Part shown: positions 45,601 to 54,600 of the stretch, piece after piece
Layout: the number at the start of each line of letters is the position of its first letter
Numbering within the stretch: position 1 is the first letter of the stretch
DNA from: Phoronis australis
Lineage: Eukaryota > Phoronida > Phoronidae
Length of the DNA: 64,000 nt
Assembly (NCBI GenBank): GCA_002633005.1
Contig: NMRA01000091.1
Location: 479,267 to 543,266 of the forward strand
Direction: 5' to 3'
Translations under genes and position numbers: made by a program
The notes under the pieces: generated by a model
The model's database searches: none
Told to the model about the DNA's origin: nothing
The model's input: only the letters and a program-made list of their open reading frames with translations

Positions 45601-48600
45601 TGGTGCTCTGTAACAATGATATCAGGTTTGTAAATGGTGCTCTGTAACAATGATATCAGGTTTGTAAATGGTGCTCTGTAACAATGACATTAGATTTGTA
45701 TATATGTTGCTCAATGGTATCAAGTTTTTATATGGTACTCTTTTAACAATGATATCAGTTTGTATACAGTCCTCTTGAACAATGATATGATTGTGGTTGT
45801 CTCTTCTCACGTCTTTGTTGTTGTCTGGAAAAATTGTTAGTCAGGACGATTTAGTTTGTTTTGCCCGAATTTTTTTGAGAAATTTGTCGATGCAAGTCTT
45901 GTTTTCATTCTTTCTTGTGCACTGTTCTAAATAACGACCTCTCACATCAGAACCGTGTGAATTGATGTTGCCGTTTTGGGTTGCGTGATACAACAGCAAA
46001 TCTATTTAATAGAAAAATAGTTACACTTTAGGCTCAGTCTTGAAGGTAATGTACTGCATCTGCACATCTACAAAACTATAGAATTAAGCTCGGGAATATT
46101 TGGCTGAAATTAGAACACCTGTAGAACTGGATTTTTGGCTTAAATACCAGTCTGTCATTCTTTGGGTCACGTGACCGTGTCTTTTTGACGTCAAAAAACA
46201 AAGGTACATTCAGAGCAAACTAAGAGCTGCATAAATAAGATGACCAAAATTTATTTGATGTAAAATTTGAAAATGAATTCTCAAAAACTATTTTATTCAC
46301 TTTGTTTTCACTTTGGTTTTTCATCGGTCATAAAATCCTTACATCTGACTAAGTTGGTGAATGTCTTTTGTATTTTGAAAGTCCAAACATGCTTTCTACA
46401 TTTTGGTGGCAGCGGTGTCCAGAAATTTACGTCTGGGTGAAAGATCCTAAGGTTAATTATTCACGTTTTCGTGATAAACGTTCTTATGCAACTAAGTAGT
46501 TTCTGACGATATTTCTAATGAGCACTACCTTTACGTACAAGGCAGATGAGTTTGTGGTAGTAGATTGTGTTGTAGGTAGTTTTCTTGTAAAAACAGTCTG
46601 GTGCACAAAAATCTGAAACCTTATGCTGCCAATTTGAAATTAATCCTTCGTTGCCAACTTCCCGTTCCTCCTATGTGACTTTAGAGTTCTTGGCTTGAAT
46701 ATTTTTTTTAATTACAAAAACAAACAAACAAATAAGTACACCATTCATTCATGCATGCACACCTCAGGAAGACCATTCTCGTATCTCATTTAAAGTAAAT
46801 ATCTTCTACATGTAGTTAACATGAACAATAAAATTTTCCCATTTCGCAGAGAAGCTGTCATATACAAAGTTTTTATATGCAATCTTGGCTTGAAGTTGGT
46901 AAGAATTACAAAATAGACCTTGTATTGGAATATTTTTGGCAGTTTGGGGTAAAAAAGAAATTTGAGAGAATGGTGTTGAGTGTTCATAATATGGAGTCTG
47001 TCCAGGTGCAAGGTCTGTTTTCATAGTATTTTATTACTGTCTTGACTATATTCCTGTCACCAAGTTCATGGATTCACTGTTTCACAGACAGTGTTATGGT
47101 TATGTAAGACAGTAGGAAAATGTCCAAATTTGGATAGCTTTGGAACAACATATCTCAGAAATGGCTGATTGGAATCATAGGAAACTTTCAGGTATACTGT
47201 TCCCCAAAACTCTGCTAGGAATTCTTTTCAAAATGTTCCACTTTTGCTTGAAGGCTATCGGAAAATGGGACTTTTATGGAAGTCATGAAAATATTCTAAA
47301 GTTGGATAAAACAAAATGGTAATTTAAAAAACTGTAACCACGTTTTTGAGATTTGGCGGATGTTTTTGATGATGTTGTTTAGCTATCAATGAATGTACTT
47401 TCCATTTAATTGCTAAATTTAACTAAAAGGCACCGTCATGTGACCCTGTTAATGACAGAATCTTAAAAAGTCCAAGTTCAAATTTTACAGGCTTTCCATT
47501 TTCAAAAAATATACACTCTTACCAATTTAAATCTTATATTTTTAGATATTAGTCTAAATACACAGTCATGCCAATAAGCTCCTAAATAACCTTGATGATA
47601 TTTCTTTAGTACTATTTTAATACAGATACAACATTCGTTATGGACGTGTTACCGCTGAAGATGAAGAAGTGGACGATGCTGCAAGATATGCGGACATTCA
47701 TGACAGAATATTGACATTCCCAGATGGTACCTATAAGCAATATAAAATTCACTAGGTGGTGCTGGTGGAACAAGGGTGCCACCTACAGGAGTGCATGTGG
47801 TCAGATCCCTTAACTTCCCAATGCTGATCAACAGCTTTCTGATCTTGGTCTGTTGTGGCAATGAAAAGTGTGACCATTCTTCAGCAGCTCCACCTAGTGA
47901 ATACTGAGTTGCTTTAGAGCATGTCAGTGCTCGACACTTCGCTTAATGCCTGCCCACCAAACGCGACTTGGCAAAAAACCCAATTCGCCAAATGAAAACT
48001 GAGGTTGTCAAAACAGTCAGAGGTCAACGACCTAAAAACGTGCCATTGTCAGAATGACTTTTCTCGTAAATGTGTAAATATGCACTAATCAATTTCTAAC
48101 CCAATTCCTATTACTAAGACAGATGATTGGGTACACTGAAGGTGTGTGTTTCATGGTACGATCTTGTCTGATGTTTGCCGAACAATTCCGACTTTCGTCT
48201 CTTTACTTCCTGCATTTGTAATTTAAGCATGTGCTTGATATGTGGTAACTGCTGAGGGTGGCAAACCTGCTGATTTCACAAAATAAACTGAGCATTTGTG
48301 AACCAAAGGTATTGAATCTAGAAAAAATGATATTAATTTAAATTTTGGAAGTAAACACAAATTTTGAAACGAATTTCGGGTGAATCTTTGTCCGACTTGT
48401 TTGATATTCGCTGTGGCGACTTGGGATTTATCCCAGGTCATCAAACACAATTTGAAGTCTCATTGGCGATCTGCAAGTTGCCAAATCGAGCACTGTAATA
48501 CATATTTGCAGTGTGAAATTCATGAGATGATGAGAACATCGGCTATTTACTCATGCTGTCTTTTTTGAGAACTTGTATTTGGTTGTGCTAAAACTGAGCA

Positions 48601-51600
48601 TTCTGTATAATGTTTTATTGCAGCATTGGATGTTGCCTAAGATGGAGCATGCCATAACCTTCGATGTGAATTAAAATAGTTTTTGATTTACATTTCATAA
48701 ATCCCTGAGGTTTATTAAAGATACCATCTGTACACATTATATGCGAGGAAAGGGTGAAATTGAATTTGTGACACAGTAAACATCTTTCGTCCATTTTCAG
48801 GTTATAAGACCCTAGTTGGTGAGAGAGGTCTCAAGTTGAGTGGAGGAGAGAAACAAAGAGTGGCCATTGCTAGGACTATACTGAAAGCTCCAGCATTTGT
48901 CCTGTTGGATGAGGTGAGTCTTGATGCAATAATGATATTGTGTTCAAGATTTAGTTTTATATAATAAATTATTTTTAACCTAACTAATGAAATTTAGTCA
49001 TTTAAGTCCTCGGTCTTGTGAGTTGTCAACTCCGCGACCCAAATATTTTCAGTAGTTATTACATCTCTTGAGAGGGTCTAATGCTTCAGCAATCTATTCG
49101 CGAGTGCCAGCCTTCGTGCAGTGTTCACCTACTACATTCAAATTCAAATCAAGATGTTGGCTCATAGTCNNNNNNNNNNNNNNNNNNNNNNNNNNNNNNN
49201 NNNNNNNNNNNNNNNNNNNNNNNNNNNNNNNNNNNNNNNNNNNNNNNNNNNNNNNNNNNNNNNNNNNNNNNNNNNNNNNNNNNNNNNNNNNNNNNNNNNN
49301 NNNNNNNNNNNNNNNNNNNNNNNNNNNNNNNNNNNNNNNNNNNNNNNNNNNNNNNNNNNNNNNNNNNNNNNNNNNNNNNNNNNNNNNNNNNNNNNNNNNN
49401 NNNNNNNNNNNNNNNNNNNNNNNNNNNNNNNNNNNNNNNNNNNNNNNNNNNNNNNNNNNNNNNNNNNNNNNNNNNNNNNNNNNNNNNNNNNNNNNNNNNN
49501 NNNNNNNNNNNNNNNNNNNNNNNNNNNNNNNNNNNNNNNNNNNNNNNNNNNNNNNNNNNNNNNNNNNNNNNNNNNNNNNNNNNNNNNNNNNNNNNNNNNN
49601 NNNNNNNNNNNNNNNNNNNNNTACAAGGCAGATGAGTTTGTGGTAGTAGATTGTGTTGTAGGTAGTTTTCTTGTAAAAACAGTCTGGTGCACAAAAATCT
49701 GAAACCTTATGCTGCCAATTTGAAATTAATCCTTCATTGCCAACTTCCCGTTCCTCCTATGTGACTTTAGAGTTCTTGGCTTGAATATTTTTTTTAATTA
49801 CAAAAACAAACAAACAAATAAGTACACCATTCATTCACGCATGCACACCTCAGGAAGACCATTCTCGTATCTCATTTAAAGTAAATATCTTCTAAATGTA
49901 GTTAACATGAAAAATAAAATTTTCCCATTTTGCAGTGAAGCTGTCATATACAAAGTTTTTATATGCAATCTTGGCTTGAAGTTGGTAAGAATTACAAAAT
50001 AGACCTTGTATTGGAATATTTTTGGCAGTTTGGGGTAAAAAAGAAATTTGAGAGAATGGTGTTGAATGTTCATAATGTGGAGTCTGTTCAGGTGCTGGCT
50101 CTGTTTTCATAGTATTTTATTACTGTCTTGACTATATTCCTGTCACCAAGTTCATGGATTCACTGTTTCACAGACAGTGTTATGGTTATGTAAGACAGTA
50201 GGAAAATGTCCAAATTTGGATAGCTTTGGAACAACGTATCTCAGAAATGGCTGATTGGAATGTTAGGAAACTTTCAGGTATACTGTTCCCCAAAACTCTG
50301 CTAGGAATTCTTTTCAAAATGTTCCACTTTTGCTCGAAGGCTATCGGAAAATGGGACTTTTATGGAAGTCATGAAAATATTCTAAAGTTGGATAAAACAA
50401 AATGGTAATTTAGAAACCGAATGAAATTTGGTGGAGGTTTTTGGTGCTGTTGTTTAGCTATCAATGTACCTTCCATTTAATTTTACTAAACTGCACGGTT
50501 GTGTGACCCTGTTAATGGCAGATTCTAAAAAAGTCAAAATTCAAATTTTACAGGCTTTTTCAAAAAATATACACTTTTACCTATTTAAATTTTGTATTTT
50601 TAGATATTAGTTGAAATACACAGTCATGCCAATAAGCTCCTAAATAACCTTGACGATATTTCTTTAATACTATTTTAATACAGATACAACATTCGTTATG
50701 GACGTGTTACCGCTGAAGATGAAGAAGTGGACGATGCTGCAAGATACGCGGACATTCATGACAGAATATTGACATTCCCAGACGGTACCTATTAGCAACA
50801 TGAAATTCACTAGGTGGTGCTGATGGAACAAGGGTGCCACCTACAGGAGTGCATGGGGTCAGATCCCTTAACTTCCCAATGCTGATCAACAGCTCTCTGA
50901 TCGTGGTCTGTTGTGGCAATGAAAAGTGTGACCATTCTTCAGCAGCTCCACCTAGTGAATACTGAGTTGCTTTAGAGCATGTCAGTGCTCGACACTTCGC
51001 TTAATGCCTGCCCACCAAACGCGACTTGGCATGATATTAATTTAAATTTTGGAAGTAAACACAAATTTTGAAACGAATTTCGGGTGAATCTTTGTCTGAC
51101 TTGTTTGATATTCGCTGTGGCGACTTGGGATTTATCCCAGGTCATCAAACACAATTCGAAGTCTCATTGGCGATCTGCAAGTTGCCAAATCGAGCACTGT
51201 AATACATATTTGCAGTGTGAAATTCATGAGATGATGAGAACATCGGCTATTAACTCATGCTGTCTTTTTTGAGAACTTGTATTTGGTTGTGCTAAAACTG
51301 AGCATTCTGTATAATGTTTTATTGCAGCATTGGATGTTACCTAAGATGGAGCATGCCATAGCCTTCGATGTGAATTAAAATAGTTTTTGATTTACATTTC
51401 ATAAATCCCTGAGGTTTATTAAAGATACCATCTGTACACATTATATACGAGGAAAGGGTGAAATTGAATTTGTGACACACTAAACATCTTTCGTCCATTT
51501 TCAGGTTATAAGACCCTAGTTGGTGAGAGAGGTCTCAAGTTGAGTGGAGGAGAGAAACAAAGAGTGGCCATTGCTAGGACTATACTGAAAGCTCCAGCAT

Positions 51601-54600
51601 TTGTCCTGTTGGATGAGGTGAGTCTTGATGCAATAATGATATTGTGTTCAAGATTTAGTTTTATATAATAAATTATTTTTAACCTAACTAATGAAATTAA
51701 GTCATTTAAGTCCTCGGTCTTGTGAGTTGTCAACTCCGCGACCCAAATATTTTCAGTAGTTATTACATCTCTTGAGAGGGTCTAATGCTTCAGCAATCTA
51801 TTCGCGAGTGCCAGCCTTCGTGCAGTGTTCACCTACTACATTCAAATTCAAATCAAGATGTTGGCTCATAGTCTACTTGAAGTACGTAGTGGGCTAGGAT
51901 AGTTAATGTCTCTAAATTATGTAATTATTAACTGAAAAAACTTGGTTATGGGCCAATACAGATATTTCCTATTGCGAGTCTTGTATACTTCGCGGGGAGT
52001 TTAGATAAATGCATGAACGGATCCATAGCCTTGGAAGAAGTATTTTGTCAAAAAAAACACTAAAAAGACAGACATGAAAGTCATCATTGCCTTTGGCATA
52101 TCATTAATTGACCAACAATTTCTTGCTTCGACCTTTAAGTTTTTGCTAATGTTTGCATTAAGTTGTTACAATATGTCGGTAATCTGGTCAGTTTAACTAG
52201 TTGTCAAATATGAGAGTAAAATTTCAGATGTCCTATGTGGAGAGCAATGATTGAGAAATATATTTTATTTGTGGTATGATCAAGATATTGAAATGTGAAT
52301 GACATCACTTTGTAGGCCACGTCTGCCTTGGATACGAAAACTGAGCGCAACATCCAGGCAGCTTTAGCCAAAGTGTGCGAGAACAGAACGTCTATCATTG
52401 TGGCTCACAGACTATCAACTATCATTAACGCTGACCAGATACTGGTGATGAAGGAAGGGTCCATTGTGGAACGGGGAACGTGAGTTTAAATACTGTTCAA
52501 TCAGTTTTAGTGCTGCCAATATCAAGCATTGTCAGATGCTAACAATGGGGGATGACTCTGTTTGAGTTCTGGACAACAAACGTGTCTGGAGGGACTTCTT
52601 CATTATGAAGAAACCATACAAGTGAGGAGAAATGCTCCCATTTTCAACCAATATTAAGCTTTTAACCATTTGTTGTAACCAAAGTTTATTGCCTTGGGTA
52701 ATAGTCACTTACAGGGTCCCACATTTTGAGGTCCAGTGCTGGGTTGCATGAAACAGTCCCAAATAGGGACTTGACTAAGTTCCCTAAATCTTTTGTCTGT
52801 GTCTTTCTTTCACAGATGTAACCTTTTTCTATCATTTCATCTTTAGTATGAGTTCCTCTTGGACTCATGACATTTTGTAATAATATAACTAAAAACTAAG
52901 CCCTGAATTCAATGAAAATAAATAGTGATTCAAGTCCTTAAGGGGCGTTGCATGAAGAGATCCCTATTGATAATTTTGAGAATTCAACATCAAGTTCACT
53001 TTCGATTTGTATCAAAGCCAAAATTTAACATAGTAATGAAACTAAAAAAATGATAAAGGACAATAAGTGTTTTCACAAGCCCACAAATACACAGTAGATT
53101 TAGGGAACTTTGTTGAGTCCCTATTTGGGACTGTTTCATGCAAACGAGCACAGTGCTGTTCACTGAATTTCGTGCATCAAGCAGGTGCTCAAAATCCGGG
53201 ACTCCTGAAGGTGAGTATTGCCATTTGCTGTAGAGAACAAAACAGGTTCGTTGTAACGCATTTCAGCTGGGCCTTGCATATTTGGATTATGTGTTTCCGT
53301 GAGCCCATTATGGCGTTTTCCTGTTGCTCCCATCTTGTTTGAATCAACAGCCCAACAGCAAGTTGAGAAGTTTACCCCTGTAGCCAATATCTTACACGAC
53401 TGATTAACTCCATTCTGGCATTCATGGTTGGAGGGCCAGCTCTCTTTTGTTTGATAATTGCTCTAATCTTCAATAAAATCCTATCTTGCCTGACTGAGCT
53501 GTGCTTTTAAAAATAAAAGTTAAGCTATAACATATTTGAACATAAACCAATAGTCTTTCTGAAATCCTCGTCAAATGGTGATCATGTTTAGTTTTTGAAT
53601 CGCCAAAATCACCCAACTGCAACCGAAGTTACGATAATTTATTCTTTCCGAATGTACCAATTCACTCTGGGTTTGACGGTGTTCACATGTGGTCTGTAAT
53701 AAGGCTGGTACATAACTGGCCTGCCTGTTGTCATACCAGACAAAAGACTGTGCTTGGCAGTTAACAAAGAAGCTAGATGTTATCACACGCTCAGAACCCC
53801 CTACATCTGGTAAAGTCACTGAATGGAAAAACGCTGTCATGAAACCGCCTAATTTAATTCTTTTTAGCCTACTAACAAATTGCTCTTGTTATTCAATGAA
53901 CAATGTTAGTACAAGCTTAAATATTTGCTGCTCATGCTGTAACCAGATAGATAATTATCCACTGTTTCAGTTGTTAACTGTCTAAAATGTGCTGTGATTG
54001 GCTGGTGCCATGCCTAGGTGACTGACTAGGACCCAAGGTTTAATCTTTTCACTCAAAATTTATTTTGGCATTTTCTGTTATACTTTTGTGAGAACTCAAG
54101 ATAAGTGTAATGTTATTAATCTATACTTACCATCTAATCTTAGTTTGCACCAGGAATAAAATTTGAAGTCTAAGATTTTACTCGAAATTTTAAGTGTTTA
54201 ATGAAGTTTGTAGCTTGAATCTAGGGGTCATGAAATCCTAACTTGGACTAGAAACTTATATGAATAAACAGCCATGTTCTTGAGCACAAACTAATGGAAT
54301 TTGTACAAAAATAGAACAGAAATACCAGAAATAATTTTCAGTTTAATTTCGTCGAGAACAAAGATTATAACCCGGCCCTAAGTCCGACCTGCGAAGATCT
54401 TGGGCCTATTTTATGAACAGGGAGTTAAGACTTAAGATAGAAATGTTATCTTACTCTCCCACTTCTTAATTGGTGAATTAAGGGTTGGCCATATTGTTAT
54501 CAGTATGCCACAGTCTAGAAATAATTTTTAGATATTATCTCAGCACCTAGCTGTCGTAGACTTAATTCATGCATTCACCATTTTAAAAATGGGCCTGCAT

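Larger units (their letters stand above)
46536..49169 (+). repeat. First copy of the exon 15-16 segment
   Basis: Starts TACAAGGCAGATGAGTTTGT and ends GATGTTGGCTCATAGTC at the N run. It matches 49622-51873 with scattered substitutions and has about 354 extra bp (47974-48327). Confidence 0.95.
49622..51873 (+). repeat. Second copy of the exon 15-16 segment
   Basis: Begins exactly where the N run ends, with the same bases as 46536. It runs through exons 15 and 16 and joins unique sequence after 51873. Confidence 0.95.

Noticed and set aside
49068-49702. Long ORFs across the N run
   Set aside because: The open frame consists of unknown bases.
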